Assembly: GCA_002493965.1 (NCBI GenBank)
Contig: DLAP01000082.1
Coordinates: forward strand, 1-42,845
Origin: Clostridiales bacterium UBA7044
Lineage (GTDB): Bacteria > Bacillota > Clostridia > Oscillospirales > Oscillospiraceae
Length of the DNA: 42,845 nucleotides
Direction: 5' to 3'
Every line of letters starts with the position of its first letter. Position 1 is the first letter of the stretch. Positions 1 to 7,170 of this stretch are shown piece by piece. The notes beneath the pieces are model-generated. The model worked only from the letters and a program-made list of their open reading frames with translations, was not told the DNA's origin and searched no databases. Both the position numbers and the translations under genes were made by a program.

Positions 1-89
1 AACTGCACAGATGGAGCAAAAGATCCGGCGAAAGCCGAAGTTCCCATTGTGCGGTGTTGCCTTAAATTTTCCGACAGAAACCAGAGCGT
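1..89. repeat. Edge fragment of an intergenic repeat
   Basis: Non-coding sequence downstream of the ABC-F gene. Bases 1-25 closely match the plus-strand bases near 4139-4163 inside the palindromic repeat at 3991-4215 (shared core GAGSAAAAGATCCG preceded by AACTGCRCAG). It then forms a small hairpin (CCGGCGAAAGCCG). It may be a truncated or diverged member of the same repeat family, cut by the window edge. Confidence 0.4.
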
Positions 90-1577
90 TTACAGCTTCA
101 CAATCTTCGTGGCCACATTCTCACAGAAGGCTTTATCGTGTTCCACGAACAGGATGGTAGGCTGAAACTGAAGCAGCAGTTCCTCGATCTGCATTCGGGA
201 AATCACGTCGATATAGTTCATCGGCTCGTCCCAGATATGCAGGTGGGCCGGTTCACAGATGGATTTTGCCAGCAGCACCTTTTTCTTCTGCCCGGCGCTT
301 AAATTGGACAGATCCTTTTCCATCTGGGTCTTCCCAACATCCAACTTAGAAAGCATGGCCAGGAACAGGCTCTCGTCAATCCCGCTATCCCGGGCCAGGT
401 CCGAAAGCTTCCCCCGGAGGTTGGAGGTGTCCTGACTGACATAGGAAATCCGCAGGCCGTTCCCCCTCCAGAGCTGCCCCGTATAGGGGATTTCCTCCCC
501 GCAAATCAGCTTCAGAATGCTGCTCTTGCCGCTTCCGTTGGGTCCCTGCAACGCGATCCGGTCCCCCTGCTGGATCACAAAGCCCACATGCTCACAAACC
601 GGCCTCTCACCATAGCAGACGGCCACGTCCTTCAGTTCTGCCAGCCGGCTACTATGAAAGGGGGTCTGGAAAATTTTCAAAGTGTCGCTGCGCTCAATGT
701 TTTTCAGCAGCCTGGATTTTTCCTCGATGGCCGCCGTCCGCCGCTGTCCGATTGCTTTGGCCCGAGCCATGGCTTTTGCCGCCTTCGCCCCCTGATAGGG
801 CTTGTAGTTTTTCGGCTTGTCCACCTTCAGGGGGTCGGCGCCGATTTTTCTCCCCTCCGCGGTGTCCGCCCACTGAGCCTTTTCCCGGGCCGTTTCCTGG
901 AGACGGGAGATTTCCTTTTTCAGCTTGTCGTTCTCCGCCCGCTCGAAGTCGTCCTGCCGCTGCTTATTTTCCATCCAGGTGGAAAAATTGCCCTTGCAGA
1001 CCTGAATGTTTGCCCGGTTGATGGACAGGATATGATCCACGCATCCGTCCAGGAAGGCCCGGTCATGGCTTACCAGCAGGAAGCCCTTCTTGCCGCTTAA
1101 ATACCGGCTCACCAGCTCCCGCCCCCGAATGTCCAGATGGTTGGTGGGCTCGTCGATGAGCAGGAAGTGATTCTCCCGGGAAAACAGCACCGCAAGCTGC
1201 AATTTCGTCTGCTCACCGTTACTCAAGGTACCGTAAGGCCGATACAGCACCTCGTCGCTTAAGCCCAGCTTCTCCATCTCCCGGGCTAAGCGCCAGTATT
1301 CATAGTCCGGGTCCATTTCCTCCACCGCATCCATGGCAAGGGCGTTCCTGTCTGTCAGGTCAAAGGGGAAATAGGAAAAGGCCACGGAGGCGGAGATGCT
1401 GCCCTGGTACTCGTATTTTCCCAGCAGCAGGTTTAAAAATGTGGTTTTACCACGGCCGTTCCGGCCGGTAAAACCCAGACGCCAGTTCGTGTCGATCTGG
1501 AAGCTGACGTTTTCAAAAATGTTTTCATAGCTGCCCTCATAGGCAAAGGTCAAATTAGATACTTGAATTAAAGACAT
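90..1577 (-). CDS. Lsa/CplR-type ABC-F ribosome protection ATPase
   Basis: Predicted 495-residue soluble protein with two ABC ATPase domains and no membrane segment, the ABC-F layout. Domain 1 has Walker A GRNGRGKT (38-45), signature LSNGEQ (118-123) and Walker B ending in IDEPTNHLD (Glu143). A charged helical linker follows (about 200-300). Domain 2 has GPNGSGKS (345-352), LSAGQK (426-431) and IWDEP (Glu451). The MSLIQVSNLTFAYE start and WDEPMNYIDV segment resemble the Lsa/CplR antibiotic-resistance clade, whose members displace lincosamides, pleuromutilins and streptogramin A from the ribosome; resistance here is inferred. The ATG at 1577 was chosen because GGAGGG lies 7 bases upstream; the reading frame stays open for 57 more codons but these overlap the attenuator. 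Expression is probably drug-induced through the leader at 1578-1885. Confidence 0.88.
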   Translation of the reverse strand: MSLIQVSNLTFAYEGSYENIFENVSFQIDTNWRLGFTGRNGRGKTTFLNLLLGKYEYQGSISASVAFSYFPFDLTDRNALAMDAVEEMDPDYEYWRLAREMEKLGLSDEVLYRPYGTLSNGEQTKLQLAVLFSRENHFLLIDEPTNHLDIRGRELVSRYLSGKKGFLLVSHDRAFLDGCVDHILSINRANIQVCKGNFSTWMENKQRQDDFERAENDKLKKEISRLQETAREKAQWADTAEGRKIGADPLKVDKPKNYKPYQGAKAAKAMARAKAIGQRRTAAIEEKSRLLKNIERSDTLKIFQTPFHSSRLAELKDVAVCYGERPVCEHVGFVIQQGDRIALQGPNGSGKSSILKLICGEEIPYTGQLWRGNGLRISYVSQDTSNLRGKLSDLARDSGIDESLFLAMLSKLDVGKTQMEKDLSNLSAGQKKKVLLAKSICEPAHLHIWDEPMNYIDVISRMQIEELLLQFQPTILFVEHDKAFCENVATKIVKL

Positions 1578-1611
1578 AGTAGTGCCCTCCCAAAATGGGG
1601 AAACTCCGGTT

Positions 1612-1676
1612 CCACGCCTGGCGTGGATTTCCGTGTTTCCAAAGAAAAAATGGCCGCAGGAAAGCATCCCGCAGCC
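1612..1676 (-). terminator. Intrinsic terminator/attenuator in the ABC-F leader
   Basis: Read on the minus strand, bases 1676-1652 form a 10-bp stem (GGCTGCGGGA / TCCTGCGGCC, two G-U pairs, 5-base loop TGCTT) followed by A and six Ts, a textbook intrinsic terminator, about 75 bases before the start codon of the ABC-F gene. A second small hairpin (CCACGCC/GGCGTGG, 1612-1626) lies between it and the start codon. Its position inside the transcribed leader of a resistance gene argues for regulated termination. Confidence 0.75.
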
Positions 1677-1750
1677 AACGCAAAGCCCCGCTCCCCTTTT
1701 TGGGCGCAGCAGCACTATGTCAGTTGAACGGCGCACACCTTCCTGCATCA

Positions 1751-1799
1751 GGGCATAGGAAACCCAAGCGGCTTCTTTCGCCGCTTTTCGCTATTGCCC
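1751..1799 (-). promoter_or_regulatory. Leader hairpin next to the leader peptide
   Basis: Directly after the leader-peptide stop codon the transcript can form a long stem: outer GGGCA-TAG / CTA-T-TGCCC (1751-1758 with 1791-1799) and inner AAGCGGC / GCCGCTT (1766-1772 with 1780-1786). A ribosome stalled on the leader peptide would occupy or destabilise this element, the usual arrangement in ribosome-mediated attenuators. I cannot tell which alternative pairing prevents the terminator from forming. Confidence 0.55.
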
Positions 1800-1805
1800 C
1801 ATGGA

Positions 1806-1826
1806 TCAGCAAGAAGTAGTGCGCAT
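1806..1826 (-). CDS. Leader peptide MRTTSC for attenuation
   Basis: A six-codon ORF (Met-Arg-Thr-Thr-Ser-Cys, stop TGA) starts about 25 bases into the predicted transcript. GGAG lies 8 bases before its ATG. It sits between a strong promoter and the leader hairpin, upstream of an intrinsic terminator and an ABC-F resistance gene. Very short leader peptides of this kind are known from inducible ABC-F, erm and cfr-type genes, where drug-stalled ribosomes relieve termination. The function is inferred from position; the ORF and ribosome site are visible. Confidence 0.65.
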   Translation of the reverse strand: MRTTSC

Positions 1827-1856
1827 CCTTTCAACTCCAATCTGAATATTTTCTTG

Positions 1857-1885
1857 ATTATAGCAGATAACACGCCTTTTGGCAA
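1857..1885 (-). promoter_or_regulatory. Sigma-A promoter of the ABC-F leader
   Basis: Minus strand TTGCCA (1885-1880), 17-base spacer, TATAAT (1862-1857). Transcription would begin near 1850 and give a leader of roughly 270 bases before the ABC-F start codon. Confidence 0.75.
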
Positions 1886-1926
1886 GCGCTTTCTTTGGGG
1901 GTTCCTCCAATGCTGCCGAACCGTAT

Positions 1927-1955
1927 TTGACAGAGCCTGCGTTTTCTGTTAAGAT
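1927..1955 (+). promoter_or_regulatory. Promoter of the exonuclease gene
   Basis: TTGACA (1927-1932), 17-base spacer, TAAGAT (1950-1955). It diverges from the ABC-F promoter 41 bases away. Confidence 0.7.
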
Positions 1956-2002
1956 GAGTCCGGGTACCCCGCTCCACAGCAGAAAGAAAAAGGAGAACAG
2001 AC

Positions 2003-2554
2003 ATGCATCCAATCGCCGTCATCGATACAGAAACCAACTGGGCCGATCAGGTCATGTCCATCGGCACCGTGATTGCGGATGGAACCACGTTCCGGCCCGT
2101 CGCCGAAAAATATCACATCCTGCCTGTGGAATGCGCCGTTGGCGGTATGTACTACGACGCCCTGTTTCTGGACACCCCGGTAAAGCCCATCCTTTGCACC
2201 CGGGAAGCGGCCATGAAGGATTTATCCGGGTGGCTCTGTCAGCAGGGTGTGACTTCCCTGTTTGCCTACAACGGAGGCTTTGACCGAAGCCACCTGCCGG
2301 AATTGGGGTGCTTTACCTGGCACGATATCATGCGGCTTGCCATCTACCGCCAGCACAATCCCAAAATTCCCGCCTGCGCCGACTGCTACAGTACCGGACG
2401 GATGAAACGGGGCTACGGCGTAGAATCCATGCTCCGCCTGCTCTCCGGGAACGATACATACCGGGAGACCCACAACGCCCTCCGGGATGCGGAGGATGAA
2501 CTGGCCATCATGCGGCTGCTTGCCCAGCCTTTACGCAATTACCCCACAATATGA
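2003..2554 (+). CDS. DEDDh (DnaQ-like) 3'-5' exonuclease
   Basis: 183-residue protein with the three exonuclease motifs of the DnaQ/RNase T fold: Exo I VIDTET (Asp8, Glu10), Exo II AYNGGFD (Asp94) and Exo III H-x4-D (His157, Asp162). These residues would bind two metal ions and cut single nucleotides from a DNA or RNA 3' end. It has no polymerase or helicase domain, so it is a stand-alone exonuclease; the substrate cannot be told. The ATG at 2003 follows AAAGGAGAA at good spacing, and a strong promoter lies at 1927-1955. It appears monocistronic, ending before the hairpin at 2615-2654. Confidence 0.8.
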   Translation: MHPIAVIDTETNWADQVMSIGTVIADGTTFRPVAEKYHILPVECAVGGMYYDALFLDTPVKPILCTREAAMKDLSGWLCQQGVTSLFAYNGGFDRSHLPELGCFTWHDIMRLAIYRQHNPKIPACADCYSTGRMKRGYGVESMLRLLSGNDTYRETHNALRDAEDELAIMRLLAQPLRNYPTI

Positions 2555-2614
2555 CGGGGGATAGCTGGTCTCATAGACACGGCTGTTTCCCCAACACTGA
2601 TTTTCCAATGCGAA

Positions 2615-2654
2615 GGGCACAGAATCGGAAGAACGTACTTCCCATTCTGTGCCC
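2615..2654. terminator. Bidirectional terminator hairpin
   Basis: A 17-bp near-perfect stem GGGCACAGAATCGGAAG / CTTCCCATTCTGTGCCC with a 6-base loop separates the convergent exonuclease and MFS genes. The plus-strand exit is AT-rich (AATTTATTATT). Confidence 0.7.
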
Positions 2655-2660
2655 AATTTA

Positions 2661-3950
2661 TTATTCTTCCAGCTTCCAAATCTGCCGGTCGCCCCGGAAC
2701 AGGAGGCAAACCCCAATTCCCATCAGCCACAGTACCGCGAACAGGCACGCCGCGCCGCTGCCCTTTCCGGAACCAAAGCACCGGACAAACAGGCTGTCCC
2801 CGCTCCGGGATGCCAGAAACGGCTCAAACACCTGATCCACCAGCAGCCCTCCCAAAAAGTACCCCACCGGAATGGTGAAGAACTGGAAGGAGTTTCGTGC
2901 CGCGAACACCCGTCCCTGCATCTCCACAGGGATATTCAGCCGGTTGATGGCATCCTGATTGGCATTCATCCAGGGAATCCCAATCCACCCCAGGAACGCG
3001 CCAAAGCACCAGATGGTCACATTGTTCCCAAAGGCCAGGAAAAAATTTTCCGTACACATGGAAAGCATCAGGCAGCCCCAGATGGCTCTGACCCGGCTTT
3101 TGGGCGCTTCCAGGAAGGACGCCAGAATGCTCCCGAAAAGGGTTGTGGCCCCGATGACACCGCTGACAATTCCCATGGTTTGGGCGCCCGCCTCCGGTTT
3201 TGACAGCATCATAGCCGGAAACGCCGCGTTGTACATGGACGCCACCAGATTGATAGCCGCGAGGAACAGTATCAGGTGGAAAATACCGGCATGGTCCCGG
3301 AGCCAGCGGATCCCCTCCGCCGCGCTTTTCAGCACGTTTTCCTTTTTGCCTTCCGTTTCCATCCTTGGAATCGGAATGAAGAAAAGCAGCACCGTGAACG
3401 CAATCGCGAAGCTTCCCAGGTCGATGGTGATCACCGCGTCCAGTCCCCGGAAGCCCATCACCGCCGTAGCCAGAATGGGCGTCAGGATGGATTGGAGGGA
3501 GCTGCTGAAATACCGCAGCCCGCCCACCTTCTGGTAAAACTTCGGGGGCAGCAGCATGGTGGTAGCCACCTCGCTGGCCGGCTGCTGCACCGTGTTCATC
3601 AGACCGGAAACGGCATTGACCAAGTACAGGTGCCAGATCCGAAGAAGCCCTGTTTTCAGCAGAACCAGCACCCCGACCGTGCAGAGAGCCGCCATGGCAT
3701 CGCAGCCCAGCATGGTTTTTTTCTTGTCCCAGCGATCACTGAGGGCCCCGGCAAAGATGCTGCAAATCACATAGGGCGCGTAGGAACACACCATCAGCAG
3801 CGCCGTTGCCAGGGCGGAGCCCTGCTGGGTGTAAGACCAGATTACCAGCGCGTAGCCGGTCATAGCGCTGCCCAGTCCGGAGATCATTTGGGTAAACCAC
3901 AGCATCAAGAAGCTCTGGATTTCGGAAATATTTCTTAAAAAGCTTTTCAT
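2661..3950 (-). CDS. MFS efflux transporter, MefA-like family
   Basis: 429 residues with about 12 hydrophobic segments. The loop after the second segment carries the major facilitator motif A (GALSDRWDKKK, 68-78). The overall layout, including the cytoplasmic central loop near residues 190-215, resembles the Gram-positive macrolide-efflux/enterobactin-exporter-like branch, so drug or small-molecule export by proton antiport is likely; the substrate is not known. GGAG lies 10 bases before the ATG. The neighbouring ABC-F gene makes a resistance role plausible, but the two genes do not share a transcript visible here, since the exonuclease gene lies between them on the other strand. Confidence 0.8.
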   Translation of the reverse strand: MKSFLRNISEIQSFLMLWFTQMISGLGSAMTGYALVIWSYTQQGSALATALLMVCSYAPYVICSIFAGALSDRWDKKKTMLGCDAMAALCTVGVLVLLKTGLLRIWHLYLVNAVSGLMNTVQQPASEVATTMLLPPKFYQKVGGLRYFSSSLQSILTPILATAVMGFRGLDAVITIDLGSFAIAFTVLLFFIPIPRMETEGKKENVLKSAAEGIRWLRDHAGIFHLILFLAAINLVASMYNAAFPAMMLSKPEAGAQTMGIVSGVIGATTLFGSILASFLEAPKSRVRAIWGCLMLSMCTENFFLAFGNNVTIWCFGAFLGWIGIPWMNANQDAINRLNIPVEMQGRVFAARNSFQFFTIPVGYFLGGLLVDQVFEPFLASRSGDSLFVRCFGSGKGSGAACLFAVLWLMGIGVCLLFRGDRQIWKLEE

Positions 3951-3990
3951 TTTGACTTTGCTCCTTTTTGAATTTTATCACTTTTCAAAA

Positions 3991-4215
3991 ATGCAAAGCC
4001 ATCCGGATAGTCATTACTCCATGCTTCCCTATCCCTAGGGAAGCTCTGAATGAATCGGCAAGAGCTGGCAGCGCCAGATTTTTCTCCAGATGAAAGCTTA
4101 GAAATGGGAGGAATACTGTATGTATTTCCCAATTTCTAAACTGCGCAGCTGGAGGAAAAGATCCGCTGCTCAGCCGCAGACGATTTGTTCAGAGTTTCCC
4201 TTTATGGCTTTGCAT
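3991..4215. repeat. MITE-like palindromic repeat
   Basis: An exact 12-bp inverted repeat (ATGCAAAGCCAT at 3991-4002, ATGGCTTTGCAT at 4204-4215) encloses a long imperfect palindrome. Arms GGGAAGCTCTGAATGAATCG (4038-4057) and CGATTTGTTCAGAGTTTCCC (4181-4200) match at about 17 of 20 positions, and the pairing continues inward to a centre near 4119. No protein is encoded. It fills the gap between the MFS and methyltransferase genes. A related fragment lies at the left window edge, suggesting a dispersed family. Confidence 0.6.
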
Positions 4216-4284
4216 GGAGCGTTGTCAATGCAGAGCATCTTAGCACTTCCTTCTTTTCTTTTTTATAATTTACTGCCGGATCCA

Positions 4285-5046
4285 TCAGGGTTTTCTCGCT
4301 GCCAGAAGGAATCTATGGATTCTTCCCGCAATACAGCCGTCCCGCTCCAGCACTCGCTGGACATCCAACAGCCTGTTCTGGCAAGCATCTACCGAGAATC
4401 CCGGAAATTCCCATTCAATGATCCGGGCAAACCACACCAGTGCGCCCACGTCAAAGAACTTGATAGGCCGGAAGCACTCCTGCCCTTCCAAAATCTCGAA
4501 CCCGGCCTCCCGGAACTTTGGGGATGTGATATCCAAATACTGCTCCGGGAAGGGAAGCTTCGTTTCGCCGCACAACAGCTTCACCAACTCCCGGTCATTT
4601 TCCGCCCCCACCTGCTGGGTGATGAAGATCCCGCCGGGCTTCAGCATCCGGTAAAGATCGGACGGGACGAAATCCCCATGACGGTTGAGAATCATATCGA
4701 AACTGCTATCTTCAAAAGGCAGTTTCTTATCCCCGTCTCCCGGCCGGAAATCAATGCCCAGGGGCAGCAGAGTCTGCTGACACAGCGCTGCATTGGGCGG
4801 ATAGCCTTCCGCCGCAGCGGTATTTTCATAGGGGTGGTGCAGGGAAAGCAGGAACTCTCCCCCGCCGGTGTCAACGTCCAGCAGCCGCATCTCCGGCCTG
4901 AGATACCGAAGAACAATCTCCCGGTAGTCCCAGGGCAGATCCGATTCCTCGGTGTACCTGCCGTGGATGTGGGAAAAATCCCAGCCATGAATATGGGCGA
5001 TGCATTCTTCCGCTTTCCAGCTGTTTACCAATTCCTCTGCGTTCAT
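4285..5046 (-). CDS. Class I SAM-dependent methyltransferase
   Basis: 253 residues. The nucleotide-binding motif LLDVDTGGG (55-63) and the LPFEDSSFDMIL segment (109-120), followed by RMLKPGGI, mark a class I Rossmann methyltransferase of the Methyltransf_11/25 type. The substrate cannot be inferred. The reading frame is open to a TTG at 5100, but the predicted promoter -10 (5088-5093) lies downstream of that TTG, so the ATG at 5046 preceded by GGGAGG is the likely start. The gene is divergently transcribed from the ATC-hydrolase family gene and appears monocistronic. Confidence 0.8.
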   Translation of the reverse strand: MNAEELVNSWKAEECIAHIHGWDFSHIHGRYTEESDLPWDYREIVLRYLRPEMRLLDVDTGGGEFLLSLHHPYENTAAAEGYPPNAALCQQTLLPLGIDFRPGDGDKKLPFEDSSFDMILNRHGDFVPSDLYRMLKPGGIFITQQVGAENDRELVKLLCGETKLPFPEQYLDITSPKFREAGFEILEGQECFRPIKFFDVGALVWFARIIEWEFPGFSVDACQNRLLDVQRVLERDGCIAGRIHRFLLAARKP

Positions 5047-5087
5047 GTCCGGGGTTTCCTCCCTTCGCCACTCTGGATTCTCCCATG

Positions 5088-5116
5088 AGCATACCAGCAA
5101 AATTCCCCTCTGTCAA
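5088..5116 (-). promoter_or_regulatory. Promoter of the methyltransferase gene
   Basis: Minus strand TTGACA (5116-5111), 17-base spacer, TATGCT (5093-5088). It rules out the upstream TTG start at 5100. Confidence 0.7.
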
Positions 5117-5183
5117 GCGGCAAACACAAACAGCATTTGCAGGAGCCAAGGCGTACAATCGACAAATCTTTTGCGAAAAGAGG

Positions 5184-5212
5184 TTGTCTTTCCCTGTTTC
5201 TTTTGCTAGAAT
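5184..5212 (+). promoter_or_regulatory. Promoter of the ATC-hydrolase family gene
   Basis: TTGTCT (5184-5189), 17-base spacer, TAGAAT (5207-5212), followed by the ribosome site of the gene at 5279. Confidence 0.6.
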
Positions 5213-5278
5213 AAAGGCAAGCACAAAACAGAGCGCTTGCCTCGGGATAGATATTTGGGGAAAGAAAGGGAGATACCT

Positions 5279-5785
5279 ATGAGCAAGGTAAAAAATGAGC
5301 CGAAGATGAAAAATCCTCTGATCGTCGCCATCCGGGAACAGCTGGAGCATCGGGCGCCGTGGATGTATCTGCTGTGCGATGAAGCCGCCAAGAAGGGCCT
5401 GAAAGCAGAGGACTATGCCCCTGCCGCCATCCGCCGATGCGGCCTGTACCAGGGCGGCCTCCTGCGGAAGAAGGCCGGCGGCGGTTCCTCCCTGAAGGGG
5501 CTGAAAAAGACGCTGTTCCATAAATTCGCCCAGTGGGTTTTCGAAATGGACATTCAGCGCTGCGACGATGACCACCTGGACATTGACTTCCACTACTGCC
5601 CTCTGGTGAAGACCTGGCAGAAGCAGGGCTGCTCTGATGAAGAGATTCGAGTGCTTTGCGACCATGCCATGTGCGGCGACCGGGGCATTGCCGAAAGCTT
5701 CGGCTGTGAGCTAGATTTGCCCGCCACCATTGCCCGGGGCGATGACGTCTGCCAGATCCGGTTCGTCCGGCGGCTGGCGGAATAA
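5279..5785 (+). CDS. L-2-amino-thiazoline-4-carboxylate hydrolase family protein
   Basis: 168-residue soluble protein. The C-terminal half, with CPLVKTWQKQGCSDEEI, LCDHAMCGDRGIAESFG and LARGDD-type GDDVCQIRF segments and conserved Cys/His/Asp residues, matches my memory of the ATC-hydrolase family (PF14196). The namesake enzyme opens a thiazoline ring in an L-cysteine salvage pathway, but most Clostridial members are uncharacterised, so the reaction is uncertain. The ATG at 5279 was preferred over the in-frame ATG at 5237 because AAAGGGAG lies 6-8 bases upstream. It is a single-gene transcript between its own promoter and the terminator at 5798. Confidence 0.7.
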   Translation: MSKVKNEPKMKNPLIVAIREQLEHRAPWMYLLCDEAAKKGLKAEDYAPAAIRRCGLYQGGLLRKKAGGGSSLKGLKKTLFHKFAQWVFEMDIQRCDDDHLDIDFHYCPLVKTWQKQGCSDEEIRVLCDHAMCGDRGIAESFGCELDLPATIARGDDVCQIRFVRRLAE

Positions 5786-5797
5786 ATCGAGAAACGC

Positions 5798-5834
5798 AAT
5801 TCCGCTTCCCAGGGTACACCCGGGAAGCGGAATT
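5798..5834. terminator. Bidirectional terminator
   Basis: Perfect 13-bp stem AATTCCGCTTCCC / GGGAAGCGGAATT with an 11-base loop and TT beyond, placed between two convergent genes. Confidence 0.8.
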
Positions 5835-5847
5835 TTAGGCAATGGGT

Positions 5848-6678
5848 TCAACCCAGGAATATACAGTCCCCCGCTCCCAGATGACAGCTGACGATCTCCG
5901 GATCTTCTCCCAGAATGCTCTCCGTCTTCTCCCCGGAACAGTGGCTCAGGCCAAAAACTTCCAGCCCCATTTCTTTTAGCCGGACGATGGTGCGCTGAAT
6001 TCGTTCCTCCTCCGCCTCCGCCAGATGGGCGCCACCGAAGATGGCGCAAATGGGCAGATCCAGCGTTTCCCGGACGTGCTCCGCCATATTCAGGATCCCC
6101 GGATGGGAGCAGCCCACCAGCATCACAAGCTTTCCGCCCACATCCAGAGCCATGCAGATTTCATCGTCAAAGATATCTGGCATCATGCCGGATGGCGTTA
6201 GCCGGTGGAACCGGGACGGAATCCGCTCAAATTCGTTTTTCCGAGGGAAACCACCGATCAGATACACCCCGGGGAACGGCTCCATCAAAGCGCTCACTTC
6301 CTTATGGCAGATGCTGTGGGAAGCCAGGAACTCCCGGTCAAACCCGGCGGAGAGATCGGTATATTTCACCCCGTCAAAGGAAAACTTCGGTTCAAAGAAG
6401 TCTTTCCCTGTGTACAGCGTTTTGGAGCCTCCTCCCGCCTCAATCAGATGCCGGTAGCCTCCGGCGTGATCGTAATGGCCGTGGCTCAGCACCACCCCCT
6501 CCAGATGCTCCAGGGAAGCCCCTAAATTTTGGGCGTTCTCCCAGGTATGCGCGCCCTGGCCGCAGTCAAACAGGAAACGGTACCCCTCCCCTTCCACCAG
6601 ATAGGAAAGGCCATGCTGGGCGGAGAGGCCGCAGCGCCCGGAGGGCTTGTCGTCCATCAATGCGGTAATGCGAATCAT
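5848..6678 (-). CDS. MBL-fold metallohydrolase
   Basis: 276 residues with the metallo-beta-lactamase metal motif LSHGHYDHAGG (His66, His68, Asp70, His71), later GCSHPG and a C-terminal LSHCSGE, the pattern of the archaeal-type 7,8-dihydropterin-6-methyl-aminobenzene-phosphate synthase-like MBL subfamily. The substrate in bacteria is unknown. Two ATGs lie two codons apart; the second (6678) is chosen because AGGAAGG is 6 bases before it, while it abuts the first. It is the last gene of a BSH-GNAT-MBL operon, 30 bases after the GNAT gene, and ends at the terminator at 5798-5834. Confidence 0.8.
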   Translation of the reverse strand: MIRITALMDDKPSGRCGLSAQHGLSYLVEGEGYRFLFDCGQGAHTWENAQNLGASLEHLEGVVLSHGHYDHAGGYRHLIEAGGGSKTLYTGKDFFEPKFSFDGVKYTDLSAGFDREFLASHSICHKEVSALMEPFPGVYLIGGFPRKNEFERIPSRFHRLTPSGMMPDIFDDEICMALDVGGKLVMLVGCSHPGILNMAEHVRETLDLPICAIFGGAHLAEAEEERIQRTIVRLKEMGLEVFGLSHCSGEKTESILGEDPEIVSCHLGAGDCIFLG

Positions 6679-6708
6679 GTACATCCTTCCTTGCGTTTTT
6701 CTTGCTGG

Positions 6709-7170
6709 TCACAACTGCTTCTCCATAACGAAATTGGTCAGCTTGACGCCCCGCCGCTCCACCTGCTGCTCCCGGAGAACCCGATATCCCCGGTGTTCGA
6801 AAAAGGGTCTGGCGGTAATAGAAGCGTGGGTAGTGACGCTGCCCCGCGCCTTTCCTTCCAGCCCGTCGCAGATGGCCGTGGCAACACCCAAGCCTTGGCA
6901 GCCCTTGTGGACATACAGCCGGTCCAGGTAGCCGTCCCCAGTAATATCCCCGAAGCCTGCCAGCGTTCCTCCGATTTCCGCCACCAGAGTGATGTGGCTT
7001 TGGAAGGAAGCGTCCCAGCTTTCCAAATCCACCTGTCCCGTCGCCCAGGCATCCATCTGCTCTTTCGTGTAATCCCGGGCGTTGACCGTGTGGACAGTAT
7101 CATAAAAAAGCTGCGCCATTTTCTCACAATCTGCGCTCCTGTAGGCGCGAAGAGAAATATCCAGGCTCAA
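6709..7170 (-). CDS. GNAT family N-acetyltransferase
   Basis: 153 residues with the GNAT fold signatures: an N-terminal strand-helix (ISLRAYRSADCEKMAQLF), the YLDRLYVHKGCQGLGVATAI acetyl-CoA-binding strand and loop, and RPFFEHRGYRV near the end. The acceptor is unknown. I chose the TTG start at 7170: it has GGGGGGA 7 bases upstream and overlaps the stop of the bile salt hydrolase gene as TTGA, a normal coupled junction. The frame extends upstream to 7233, but that start would lie deep inside the BSH gene and has no ribosome site that I can see. Confidence 0.8.
   Translation of the reverse strand: MSLDISLRAYRSADCEKMAQLFYDTVHTVNARDYTKEQMDAWATGQVDLESWDASFQSHITLVAEIGGTLAGFGDITGDGYLDRLYVHKGCQGLGVATAICDGLEGKARGSVTTHASITARPFFEHRGYRVLREQQVERRGVKLTNFVMEKQL

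Noticed and set aside
5047..5100. Longer methyltransferase start (TTG at 5100)
   Set aside because: The predicted -10 lies between this codon and the ATG at 5046, so it would not be transcribed; the ATG has the better ribosome site.
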